Below are positions 22,172 through 34,400 of a stretch of 64,000 bases of DNA, piece after piece; positions within the stretch are counted from its first letter, which is position 1, and each line of letters starts with the position of its first letter. The notes beneath the pieces are model-generated. The model saw only the letters and a list, made by a program, of their open reading frames with translations, searched no databases and had not been told where the DNA came from. Made by a program: the position numbers and the translations under genes. The stretch is from Branchiostoma floridae. Lineage: Eukaryota; Chordata; Leptocardii; Amphioxiformes; Branchiostomatidae. The stretch covers positions 278,678 through 342,677 of the forward strand of contig NW_023365749.1 of assembly GCF_000003815.2 (NCBI RefSeq), in the 5' to 3' direction.

Positions 22172-24992
22172 TCAGACCAGGACTGCCGAGACTCTGTTAC
22201 ACACCACCAGCCAGAACGTGATGCCAACTGCTCCTAAACAGGGAAAAAACATGTCAATTAGACAAATGTTCATTCATGACTAGTTTCCTCAGATGACAGA
22301 GTTTTAATACAATGCTAAACTTCCAACACAAAAGTATGCATGAATCAAATTTGTTGCCTTCTTCAGGATCAATGGGCTAATGACCAATTACTTCAGAACT
22401 TGCATAGGTTACAACCCCGTGATCTTATTAGCATGCAATCTTGCAGATACATGACATCAGAAATTGGTCAAACAAGCCAGGGAGTTTAAAAAGCCCAACG
22501 TCTCGCAAGTTTACGTTCTGAAGTGATTGGTCATCAGTATTCATCCTGAAGAAGGCGACAGCGGTTGTTGAGAATTTGATCCATGTAAACTTTTGTGTTG
22601 GAAGAAAGTTTATCATTGTACTATGATTACTACCAACACTGATGAGCCATGAAAAGATGACTGAGTTCTTGGTACACATGTTTCAGTGACCATGACACCT
22701 TGTTTAGGGCAATACTATCTGGCTCTACTTTGCATTGCAACACTCAGTATTGCCCTGACTGAGGAAGTGACAGATGGTCACCGAAATATCAGCTCTCAAA
22801 ACGATCGGTTCTGTACAATATCACTGTTTGATATCTAGACATACATTCCTTATCAACAAAACACAAGCAAATATTAAGCTCCTTCAGACAAAAAAGCAGG
22901 TCTATAAAAGACCCATGTCTACCTGAAACACCAGATGGAAATGCAACGAGGCCCCCTAGCGGGTAGAGCCAATCTGCAGGCAGCAGGAGGACGGGTTCTC
23001 GTCTGTATCTCCACATCAATGACATCATCAGGAGGCCCTGGAGATGTCAAAGGTCAAGGGTCAGGAAATCAACATGAGCTACTTGTGTCCAACTAAGTTA
23101 CAGAGAATTAAATGAAAAATTGACGAATGAATGGATATTGTTGCATAATTGTGTAGAGAGCAAGTTACTCTCTTTAACAAATTTAGCAAGATTACCTAAT
23201 AGTACACATTCAAACAATTTACTTGTAGTAGTAGCACTAGTAGTATCCATAAACATCAGAATACAATTATGGATCATAAGCATAATAAAATACTCACATA
23301 GCAGATATAGAAAACAGCTGATATCGCCCAGGACACTTTTATGGCCAGTGTCGACTTATCTCTGCCTGAAAATAATCAAGAATAATCTTAAAAATATCCT
23401 TGAAGTGACACCTTAATTTGTAGGACTGATTCATTGATTCATTCATTGATCATTTGGTAGCCTTGACCAGCCTCATTACTCAACACAATGGGTACCTACT
23501 GGCTGCAAATACACTAGGTATTATCCTTATTATTATTAATATTATATTAGATTGTATGTTTGGCTAAGCTGGTCCCTGATCTTGCTTATTCTGCAATGAA
23601 GCCATGCATATTTGATTGACAGATGAATTGAAGAGATTGATTGATTGATTGACTCACTCACTGACTCACTCACTGACTGACGGACTGAGACTTACTAGTA
23701 CTAGTACCTGTCTGATCTGACTGACTGCTGACTGACTGACTAAGACTAACCTGTCTGACTGACTGACTAAGACTAACCTGTCTATTTTATCTGGTCCCTG
23801 ACTGACTGACTGATTGACTGCTGACTGACTGACTGCTGACTGACTGACTGAGACTAACCTGTCTGTTTGATCTGACTGACTGACTCACTCACTGACTGAC
23901 TCATTGACTGACTGACTCAGAGACTGGTGGACTGAGACTTACCTGTCTGATCTGACTGACTGACTGACTAAGACTAACCTGTCTGACTGACTGACTAAGA
24001 CTAACCTGTCTATTTTATCTGGTCCCTGACTGACTGACTGACTGCTGACTGACTGACTGAGACTAACCTGTCTGTTTGATCTGGTCCCTGATCTTGCTAA
24101 TCTTGCGCTGCAGGCGGGCATGTCTGGGGAACTCATCCTTGATGCTGACCGAGTCCTGCTCCATCGTCAGTCGCTGTAACTCCTCCTTCAGCTGCCTCAC
24201 TCCTTCTGTCTCTCTCTGCAGATAGCTCAGCACCTGCACAAAGCAGGAGAAAGATACTGTAAACGCAGAAGCTTTCGCGGTGGTTCAATGTTTGCAGTTT
24301 TCGCGGTGGCCACTTCAACACGAACCTAAAACCACCGAAAACATTTTTCCATGGCAGTAAGAGACTACAGTGCATGGTGCTACCGCGAAATTAAAACACC
24401 GCGAAAAGTCCCTTTTCCCGCTACCGCAAAATTAAATCCCTGCATTTACAGTACATGATCAGTTCACTTCATCCTCGTTGTGCAAGGTGCCACTAAAATA
24501 CATGTAGATGTACAGATTATTTCATCATCATCATCTGCGATGTTGTAGTCAGCCTGGCCATTTTGTGGCTTTGTAAGAAATGATTGCTGCCATCCCAGGT
24601 CTTTGAGCATTTTATTTACATGCATTGGCCGGTCGTAGTTACATACACGATACCTGGCTGCTCATGACAACGAAAGAACAATAATTTACAAGGACGAAAG
24701 AACTAGAGGACGAAACATCTAGATGACGAAAAGATCTGATAGCTAATTGCGAAATCTACTGTATTTTTCGCAAACCACAAAATTTATGCCCCCCCCCCCC
24801 CCCCCTCTCCTCAACTTCAAATCTCTAAATCTTACGAACACCAGAGAACTACATAGCTATATTTATTGCAGGTACAATGTTGATCACATCTGCTTCTAAA
24901 CTCACCAGTTTGGCTGCCGCTGGTGTCAGTTTCTTGGCTAAACCAAACAAATAAACGGCGAGAAATATCAAAACAGCGAAAAGTACGGCCAT
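22172..24992 (-). CDS. GET1: GET1/WRB, tail-anchored protein insertion receptor subunit
   Basis: GET1 (WRB) pairs with CAMLG/GET2 in the ER membrane to receive tail-anchored proteins from the GET3/TRC40 ATPase. Five exons: 24906-24992, 24068-24233, 23298-23365, 22923-23037 and 22172-22233, phases 0, 1, 0, 1. Together they give 498 nt, or 165 residues, against about 174 in human. Exon 1 starts ATG GCC with a hydrophobic segment (AVLFAVLIFLAVYLFGLA). Exon 2 encodes the cytosolic coiled coil that binds GET3 (ETEGVRQLKEELQRL, then DEFPRHARLQRKISKIRDQI). Exons 3-5 carry the two C-terminal membrane segments, including GLLMMSLMWRYRREPVLLLP and VAFPSGVSG-AVGITFWLVV. The match to WRB extends end to end. 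Intron 2 holds an expanded repeat derived from the exon 2 donor. The gene is divergent from APEX1. Confidence 0.94.
22316..22612. repeat. Palindromic element in GET1 intron 4
   Basis: TAAACTTCCAACACAAAAGT at the left pairs with ACTTTTGTGTTGGAAG...TTTA at the right, and inner stretches (ccttcttcaggatcaatggg and attcatcctgaagaagg) also pair. A piece (gcgagtttacgatcttgagtg) recurs near 63805, so it is a dispersed family. Confidence 0.6.
23569..24067 (-). repeat. Expanded repeat containing copies of the GET1 exon 2 donor edge
   Basis: On the plus strand the exon boundary reads 'gactaacctgtctgtttgatctggtccctgatcttgc'. Copies of 'ctaacctgtct' with following 'ttgatctg' or 'tttatctggtccctg' occur at about 23743, 23770, 23850, 23969 and 23998, with 'cttacctgtctgatctg' at 23940. 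A longer exon-like copy (ggtccctgatcttgcttatt) starts at 23569. Copies are separated by (gact)n tetranucleotide tracts. Each copy carries a GT donor in the transcribed sense. Confidence 0.75.
24257..24451. mobile_element. Mariner-like MITE, 'CTGTAAATGCA' ends, TA target (copy 1)
   Basis: Ends CTGTAAACGCAG and TGCATTTACAG are inverted and flanked by TA on both sides. The interior has repeated 'cgcggtgg' and 'ccaccg' words, a foldback with a gene-free body. Other near full-length copies: 27982-28210, 47457-47664 and 60229-60419; a truncated copy is at 47159-47269. It lies in GET1 intron 1. Confidence 0.8.
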
Positions 24993-25413
24993 TTTGGTTT
25001 GGTAAATACCATTGAAAGAAGGGGTTTAAATTGAAGTCAAAAAACTCTACTTTCTGGTAAAACATTAAACGTTTTGAAAAATATAAATCTATTAAGAAAA
25101 GAAAAAAGTTTATATAAAAGGGAAAAAACGAATTTCAGTGGAATTTTTGAAGATTATTTCAACCTCAGGCCATCCCTTCATGAAAAATGTAATCGTCTGT
25201 ACAGTTCAAAGGTTATCCAGGCGACCAATGAGAGGCGAGTATTTCCCCCACGCGGGAGACACACATCACCTTTGTTTGGGCAGGTCCAGGCGAGATCTCC
25301 ACTGTTTTTTTGTCCCAAATTTTGCCGGTTTTTTCTCAAAAGTCGTCACGACGATCGCCTTAACCGTTCGCACTGCCGTGTCCAGGTGCAGAGGAGCGCT
25401 CTATCTTCCAGTC
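24993..25413. promoter_or_regulatory. Divergent GET1-APEX1 promoter region
   Basis: The two start codons are 421 bp apart and point away from each other. A CCAAT box (gcgaccaatgagaggcg) lies near 25218. The GET1 start context on the minus strand is AAAATGGCCGT, resembling the YY1-type AAnATGGC element often placed at translation starts of housekeeping genes. No TATA box is obvious on either side. Start sites are not visible from sequence. Confidence 0.6.
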
Positions 25414-28400
25414 ATGCCGAAAAGAAAGGTGAGAGTCGCTTACAAATGTTAGCTGGAATTTGTCATTTTATTTCCACAAAAATTTGTCATTTACATAATA
25501 TCGTTCCCTTCTCGATTTTACTGTTTTCTTATGTAAACGATGGTTGCAGACGAGCTGGCCACCGGTTGTCGTGCACCGAAGGAAGGCAAATGGCAAGGAA
25601 ATGTCCAACTCAAAGTCTTTATTCCATTCCTGTAAGGCCTCACAAATGGTTCCAGGTATCGGCAGCACTACTCTCAAACTATAGCAAAGTGTCCGGTCTA
25701 AAGTCTCTGCTACTGCTCACTTCTGCTCGGCTGTTTGAGAGTGGTCCCGGAGTCAGGCTTTCCGCCTTCCTGACTGAAGAAATTTCCTAAGTTTCAGCTT
25801 TTATTTCCTTGACTTTTAGGATCCTCCCCCTGGCCAAATCTGAATAACAAATGTGAATTCCCCGATTTTGGTTGGTTAGAAATATGCAGAGCAGAAGTGA
25901 CAGTTCATCAGAAACGGATCTTTTCCAGTTACAATTTGACTGACATTTTGCTGCGAAATAGTGTCAAAACCCCCATTTTCCCATTTATGTTCATTAAATT
26001 GCTGATACCGTAAGGTCAGAGGTCTGGTTCACGAACTCACTGACCAGGTCACTACACACCCTGTTACCCCCTGCAATACTGTAATCGTGAAACCCGGATC
26101 AATTTCTAACACTCAACAGTCATGTCATACATCGATCACCTAGGACCCGTCCATACCAAAGTAGGGAGAGTTTACAAAGGGTAGCTAATGCTTGCTGCCA
26201 TACCTGGTAGGAATACAAGACTTTTCACTCAGTAAAATTAGTCATACAAGAAAAGAATAAGTACATAAAATAATTGTCTCGCACATGTCAGTCTTTCACA
26301 TCGTTCCGATCTAACACTGGGTTGTTTGCTGATGTTTCAAAGTCTATTTTGCTAGATCGTGGCTTCTGAGTAGACTATGGTGACGTCGGGCATCTCAAGT
26401 ATCTATCTCTTAATTGGATGTGACCCCTGCTTTGGTTGAGGTCACTGTTGGCCCGGGACTAGGTCTATTCAGCCTTCCCTGTCAATCACTGGAGACCACC
26501 GGAGGAAGTCTCCTAGGTTACAACTGGTATCCTTACTTGTCAAAAGATAACATTCGGTAGGAAAGTATAGCACACATTCAGTGATTACTGTACTTATAAC
26601 ACTTACAAGATATTACATTTCTTCTAGATTTCATCAACAACTTTAAGAATGGGCGACTTTTAACATATGTCTGTCCTAAGTCTTAGGCGATCTTAGGAAC
26701 CTGTGCTGTATGCCCCCATTCTGTCTTCGATTGAGATATCTCCTTACCACGCTCGGGTTTGTGCAGTCAACGACCTGATAACGTACCATAACTAATTATT
26801 ATTTCTAGAACTACCAAGCATCAGACTAGAGCCCCAGCCTGGGAATGGTGGCAGTGAAGAAGTTCAAATGAACTGGCTTTCCCTCCGCAGGTTCTCAAAC
26901 CCAGCAGAGTCCTTATCTGTCAAAGGATCGTTTTAGAAGACGTATGTCGGCCCAGCTCTTGTCATCTGCGTGTTGGCTTATCAGCTATCGCTAATCGGTC
27001 ATTTGAGATAACACCCTCGCCCACAATCTGGTGTAAATGGATGGGCCGAAGTAAGTAAATACTTTGGGAGACAGCTATCATTACATCAAGCAGGCCTAGC
27101 TTGCTAGGGCTTGCTTACACTTATGTTTGGATTTATTTGTTGCTGTTTTTATATAGCATCCATCAACAACAACAACAACAATAATAATAATAATCTAGTT
27201 AATGGTTATGATAATAATAATGATAATAAATAACCATCCAGTTGATAATGATGAAAATGATAATGATAATGAAAATATTTGTAATGTTATTACGTAATGA
27301 TAATATTGATTTTAATGCATATTCATTACCCAGATGATAAATACATGGTGTAATGATTATCATGACAGAAAAAAATGATAATAACAACATTGACAATTGA
27401 CAATAAATCTACCATAACACTAATTCCTACGCAATTGTTTTCCGCACATGTAAGTTCTAGTAGCTTCCTTTCTCTTCTTAAAAGACATGGCGACATAGTT
27501 ACACACTTTGTCAATTGTATTAAACATTTACCTGTACAGGGTCCTCCCCAGAGGATGGAATAACAGAGGCCCTTCACTATACTCCTAGCCAGCTCCACTA
27601 TACTACTTTTCAAATTTAGTGGGTTTCTTCCCTATTTTCTTTGTTAGTTTTGCTAAAATTAATGACAATTCACAGATTTTTGTGCCAAGTGGCATCACTT
27701 TTCCAGTCAGCATTGTCTGCAAAAACTTATGAATGAGGGATGATCAAAACAATAGTCGTTTTGCCACTTCACAACAAAGGAATCACAACAATATATTATA
27801 ATTGTAGTATTTGACACCCTCTGTCATTGCAAAATGAACCCAATTTAATGAATGCGCAGCGCGTTGGTGCGGGTTATTTTTGCCAGCCCCTCCAAAATTC
27901 TGGAAAGAACCCTGCCAGTAGTACATAACATCAAGTATGATCCTGCTTTGATATTGCCCTTATTATGGGCCCACCGAACTACTGTAAATGCAGAAATTTC
28001 GCGGTGGTTTAATGTCAGCGTTTTTTGCGGTGGCCGCTTTATCGTGAACTTAAAACCACCGCAAACATTTTTGTATGGCAGTAACTTGAGTAAGAGACTA
28101 CAGTGCATCATCCAGGTGCTACCGCGAATTAAAACCATCGCAAAAAGTCATTTTCCCTGCTACCAAAAAATTGAATCCCTAGTTCCCTACAAACTTAAAT
28201 GCATTTACTGTAACTAGCTGGCTGCCCGGTCCGGTCTGGCACCCAGGGTAGCCTGTGACCCACTTGTATTGTATTGTTTACAATCCGAATAAAGTCTAAG
28301 TATCACAGATTCTCCTTCAGGTAGGACAAGACGTCCTCCATCATGCCCCTGCCCGCCTCAGACCACCTGAAGTCCTGGAACTGACCGTGGTAGCCGGTCT

Positions 28401-31400
28401 TGTAGTGTAACATCTTCACCTTGACTCCAGCTCGCTCAAGACGCTTGGCGTAGAAAATAGCATGGTCTCGGATTATGTCGTACTCCATGGCTGTGATGAA
28501 CGTAGGTGGGAGACCCCTTATGTCCTCTTCTTCAGCAAGGAGAGGTGAAACGTGCGGGTTCAGAGCCACCTCAAGATCACTGTCGCCAGCCGCTATGTCC
28601 TCCCTTTTAACATGTCTCCCTGGGGGGAGAGGGGGGAGGGCAGGGTCCACTAGGGAAGGATCAAGGAAGTTCATGTAGTGGGTACCCTCCAGCTTGGCTG
28701 GGTAAGGGTTCGCAAGTACGAGGTCGATCTTCGACCTGTTGCCGTACAGATAGAGAGAGGTGATGTAGGCTGCCTCCCATACGGACTGAACCTCACACGG
28801 GCCGTACTTGTAGGTGGATGCTGTGAGCACGAGACCCTGCGTTGAGGGGTACAGGAGGACCTGGAGTTTCAGACCAGGATTCTGTCTTTCCTGCCCCAGT
28901 TTCAATGCGACCACCGCTGAAAGGCTCCCCCCGGCACTTTCGCCAGCGATCCCAACACGAGCGGGGTCCACGTTGTACCTGTTGTAAAAAAGATAGTGAT
29001 GTTACATAATTGCATTTGTAAAGGTTAAGGTACTGATGGGGGGATGGATCAAGTTGTCTTCTCGGTACCTTTCACCATCTGAGAAAATTAAACTTGTTCG
29101 CGGTAGCAGCAGGTGCACGTAAAAAACGATTTATTTGTTCAGTTATGATAAGTTCACAATGCATGCAGTTGTTACTGTGAAAACCGTGAACATTAAAAAG
29201 ATCAGTATACATATAGTATTGTAAAATTACCCACATTTAAAAATTGACATGTAACTGTAAGTGTAATCCAGCCTGCGTCTTTGTGCATTTGTCTTTCCAG
29301 ATATTTGTGGTCAGCATAACTTAAGAAGCTCTGGATGGACCGTAATGATATTTGGTGTGTGCAAGGAGGTTGAAAGAGAGGACCTTGGTGTGTGGGTAGG
29401 CCTAGGGGATGCAAAGACGAAGGTCAAGATCGATTTAAGGCCCCCTGGTGTGTGATCTTGGTATTACAGCAGGTTTTTGTATTTTTCATATCTTTAGTCA
29501 AGTGGTACATCTTACTTCTGGGCGTGTCTAAGGAAATACTTGGTTGCCATCACACAGTCGTTCAGCCCAGCCGGGAACTTGTGCTCCGGTGCAAGACGGT
29601 AGCTGCAAGGAGATAGGCTTGTTACTTTTTCCTAAAGACAACATGTGGGACCGCGTAGCACAGTGGTATCGCGTTCGGCCCGTGACCGAGAGGTTGCGGA
29701 TTCGAATCCGCCTGCGTGTCACTCAGGTGAAAATGAGTACTTAGCTTCGGCTAGGGCCGTCCCTAGAATAGGACGTTAAATGGAGGTCCCGTGTTTGGGG
29801 AGAGCCATACCCCAGGCACGTTAAACTTTAAGAACCCACCACACGTGCGATGGAGCGGTGTGAGTGGTCCAAATCCTACAGTACCTTGGCCGCACCTGGG
29901 GCAATTACTGTCGTATTGAGGTCACCTGAGTGGCGCCGAATGGCAGCTCGCTCCAGACCCTTGCGAATTAGCCCTGCCTATTGTAAGCTCCTCGCAATTC
30001 AGCCCGTGGCTGCAAAGAGTGAGTAGTCGGCCCACCCAATAACAATAACAATATAGATGCACTTGATAGTTTAAAGTTCTTACCATGCCAGATGGTGTAT
30101 AGGGCAGTGTCCATCTTCATGCCTTTTTTTAACCGCTGATGTACCTTTTTTTACCAACAATTTTTTTGGTCACAGGATTAGCCAGCAGGTACTGTAATTC
30201 TTGATTTTATAACGATAACTTGATTTTAGCATTTTTAGCACCCACTAGTTGAGCGCTAAATTTTCATTGTAATGTAGCGACTTTATCATTACGCGAATTC
30301 ACCCCCGGCCCCCCTCCCTCTTGCCACCGCACTGATAGTAACGTCACTAGACTATGAGTATAATGCTTCCCAGGAAAGTGACTTGATATACATGTACATG
30401 TAGTAGTCATCGAGTCATATACACTGAAAAAAGTACTTACTCGACTGAGACGACCACAGCACCCAGCTCTAAGGCAAGATGGGATGTGATGTGGAAGCAA
30501 CTAGCTGTAAAGAGTACAAGAAAATTGGGCTGTAATAATCAAAGGTTTATTCAATAATTCAATCAACCACATACATAGGAAACTACTATCCGGATATTTG
30601 AAATAAAATAAGTTTAAGTTAAAAAATCTGGATGGTACCCAGGCTAAACTGGTGCCTTACCTGCACTGCCAAAACAAAACGCCCCACCGTGGATGTAAAC
30701 CAGTCCTGGGACGGCGCTCCGCTTCTCTGCAGACTGTGGTTCTAACACCATGACCTTGACTCCATCGAAGGTCGTCTCCGTGACCTTCAGGAGTGACTCT
30801 GGAACAGTCAATATGGCTTCTTGGTGTCGGGACATGTACTTCCAAACTGCCCGTAGAAAGTGGACGATAGTTGTCAAACCGAAGAACTCCAGCACTGCTC
30901 CCTACACGCATACATACGGAAATGGGAATTTTTGTTAGCCTGACTACATTTGTACACCGTGTTCCTATCAGCCTGCCCAATTGGCTTCAATTAATCCTGC
31001 CAATGAGAAATGGTATAAGTTAACACAAAAGCTAGGATTTTATGCCTAGAAGATGGGATAGCTGGCATACATGTAGTTGCTGTGTGAAGCAGAGCCTACA
31101 GTGGCATAAGATAGTATCATAAGCTAGGAGTGGCAAAGGAGTGTAGTCAGCCTAGGAGTGTTCATTGGCCACCGAAAGTGTTCAATGGCCACCGAAAGTG
31201 TTCATTGGCCACTGAAAGTGTTCAATGGCCTTCGGTGGCCAATGAGCACTCCTATAAGGTTGGCTACAGTTTGCTAGCTTTTGATACTATATCATTCAGT
31301 TGTGCATATGTAGCTTCAACTACTTTGGCTGCATGTACTAACAGTCTGCTTGAAAATTCTACAACCTCAAAATCATTGAACTATGTTGAATGTAATCATA

Positions 31401-34400
31401 TCATACCCTAAAGCCTGATGCCTTAAGAGGCAGTTAACTTGTTATGCAAATATGCAAAACAACCCCCCCCCCCAAGAAATATGCTAAAAATATTCAAAAA
31501 ATGTAACAACAGAATATTCCAAGACAGGAATAAAAACAAATGTACAGTTACTGTAACTGACCATGTCCACGAGAATTGTCTTCATGCGAATCGCGACTTT
31601 CCGCTTTTCCCTTTCGGAGACGCCTTCAGGTGGGACAGGTGTGTACCGCAGGTACGCCAGAACACCCAGAACACTCATCGCCATGGCAACCTCCACCCAC
31701 ACCATCTTTAAGGAGTTGTAGTTCACCTGAAGACTTGCGCAGTGTGTAAAACCTGTCTTACAGTCAAGCCTGACACCCTGTCATGTGAGATGTTTGCTCA
31801 GAATGTTTTGCTTGTACAAGGGGCACTTTGACAGTCCAAAGTCCAAAGGCTACAAGCTTCTAACGACCTCATGATCATATCTTGTCACTCCACTGTCCTA
31901 TTAGGTCGTGGCATTCACAAATCTATCACTGGAAAACAGAACAAGCATTTTCACGGTGGTATTAAGTTTGCTGTGAAGACTTTAAAGAACTGTTGCTGTG
32001 GTAGATAATTTAGAACTCAGTTCCCATAGAGGTGGGTTTAAGAGCACTGCACCATCCAGATTCTCACAGAGATTAGATATTGGATAAGCCTATATGAAAC
32101 CATCATCTCACAATGGTTCGGACTGTAACAGTTGATCCGGCTGTATCCATAGTCTCCAAGCAGATCCTACAGTAGCATAAGTAAGATAGTATCAAAAGCT
32201 GGCAAAAGAGCATTGTCGGGCAAGGAGTGTGTATGGCTTCGGAAGCCAATGCACACTTGGCTGAACTCCTTGAAATACTGTAAGCTATATTGATGCAAGG
32301 AAATGCAAGCCATTTGAATGCATTGGAAAGTTGAATATGATAATTGTAGATTTGAGATAATGTTGTAAAGGGAAAATTCCCTCTTTTCACACAACATAAC
32401 TGGTACACAAGGAAACACATAGTATTACAACAACACAAGAAGCAAGATGATGGCAGGGTAGGAATCTCCAAGCAAATCCTATGGTAGCATAAGATAGTAT
32501 CAAATGCTGGCCTATGAGTGTGTTTGGCTACATGGCAAATGTACACCTCTTGGCTGACTACAGTCTCCTTGGCCAGTTTGGTACTATCTTATGGCCATCA
32601 TAGGATCTGCTTGGAGATTGCAAAAACAAAGGGTCTTAAATAAACACTTGTGTTTTCTGTTTCTACAGGCTGCCGGGGATGCAAAGGAATCACCCAAGAA
32701 GACCAAAGCAGAGGTCGGAGCGACGTCTTCGAAATCCGACTTCTCCTCAAATGCTAAGACTAAGTCTGGGAAGTAAGTATGGCTTGTTAGAACTCAATGT
32801 AGAACATACTGATTTGATTGGGATATTAGCAAGGTCTTTTTAGTAGTATTGATGTAGCTGGTAGTGACAAAAGGGGAAAAGTAAATTCATGTCATGGAGT
32901 AGACTTTTTGTCTAAGGTTGCTTGTCAAATTTGGATTGTTTAATCAAAAACTTTGAATTATTTCATTGAAACAAAAAAGAAAAAAACATAAACATTGTAT
33001 ACCCTGGCAAAATTGATAAATTGAAACAGTTATTATTGCATATGTAGGATATTTCATGTTGGAATGAAATTGCAACTTGGATGACAGGCCTCAATGTTAC
33101 GTGACCGGTTTGACTTTCCTTTTCCGCAGACACTGGAACCTCAAAATCGCCTCGTGGAATGTGGATGGGCTGAGAGGAACTGTTAAGGTACAATATTTGA
33201 CATGTACTCATCCATCCAGCATGGTAACATACATTTACAATTCCGGGTACCATAGCTTGTTTGTAGTCCCTATAAAGTATAACAGACAACACAATCATCA
33301 CCTGTTTGCTCCGAAGAAGTGTCGCTTCAAACTTTTGTCGGTAGCCACCAGTATCACAAAAGGGTTATGTCCGGTGTATCGCCAGTTTACACTTCTGCAG
33401 GCTGCCTGGCACCCACACACATGTGGTCGAATTTCCGAATATGGCTATACAATGTATGTGGCTGCTCCCCTTCGCCATTTGCATAAAATACAGATAAAAC
33501 AGCCTTTGTTTTTATACTTAACTGTCGTATATCAGTCAGATAGTAAACGAACACCTGCTTCTTCCGGGTTCAGCGAACATATTCTTTGTTTACGGATGAG
33601 TGCAATGATGTTACGGTTTGTGAGGAAAATCCCCCCAATAGCAAAATCAGTTTTATGGATGACATCCGCGCGCTCATTAATTTTCGCCTGATTTCAGAAA
33701 AAAAAAGAGAATTTTTTTCTTCCTTGGAGATGGTCAACATGACAAGAAAGTACCAAAATGCAACAGTATGTTGTGTTTTAGCCTAATGATTGTACTTGTA
33801 GAAGTCACACTAGCGAGGTAGCCATTACTGTAGTTATAGAAGTGAAACCAGCTGAATAGCTGTAAAAGTGGAACCACTATGGAAGTCATGAGTGTAGTTG
33901 GCAACTTGGTAAGTAATACCAGTCTACCACAATAGTGTCACTTTAACGACACTAGTTCACTTCTTGAATACAAAAATGAATGATTTGTTGTCAGTGCTAC
34001 CATGTTTTGTCACTTAAACTCTTGTTACGTTTATGGTGTCTATTTTGAAAATTTAGCCATCTTGTTTTTTTTTTTTTACCCATCTTGTTTTTTTTCGCCC
34101 TATCTCATTATTTTTGCAATCTGCAGAGGATGTCATCCATAAAGTTTACTTACTGTGGCCTTAGTGTGGTTCAAATGGGTCCATTATTATATTGATAGAT
34201 ATTTCCTCCACATGTTTCTGTCCCCAGAAAAACGGGCACGCCTACATTCCGCAGGAGGACCCAGACATCATCTGTCTCCAGGAGACCAAGTGTACCGAGA
34301 AGGACGTGCCCAAGGAGTTCACGGGCGCGGTCGAGGGTTACCACGGTTACTGGTACTCCCCCACGGAGAAGAAAGGCTACGCGGGGACCGCCCTGCTGTC

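Noticed and set aside
23600-24060. CRISPR-like array
   Set aside because: Units are contiguous, degenerate (gact)n and exon-edge copies without unique spacers, in an animal genome.
25074-25790. 238-codon plus-strand ORF across the APEX1 start
   Set aside because: It spans promoter, a 15-nt coding exon in another frame, donor and intron; no domain.
29644-29722. Possible tRNA gene
   Set aside because: A and B boxes are good, but the sequence continues into a SINE body shared with other copies and lacks a proper 3' acceptor strand.
33077-33691. 204-codon plus-strand ORF
   Set aside because: Only its short segment 33130-33187 is coding (APEX1 exon 3); the rest is intron.
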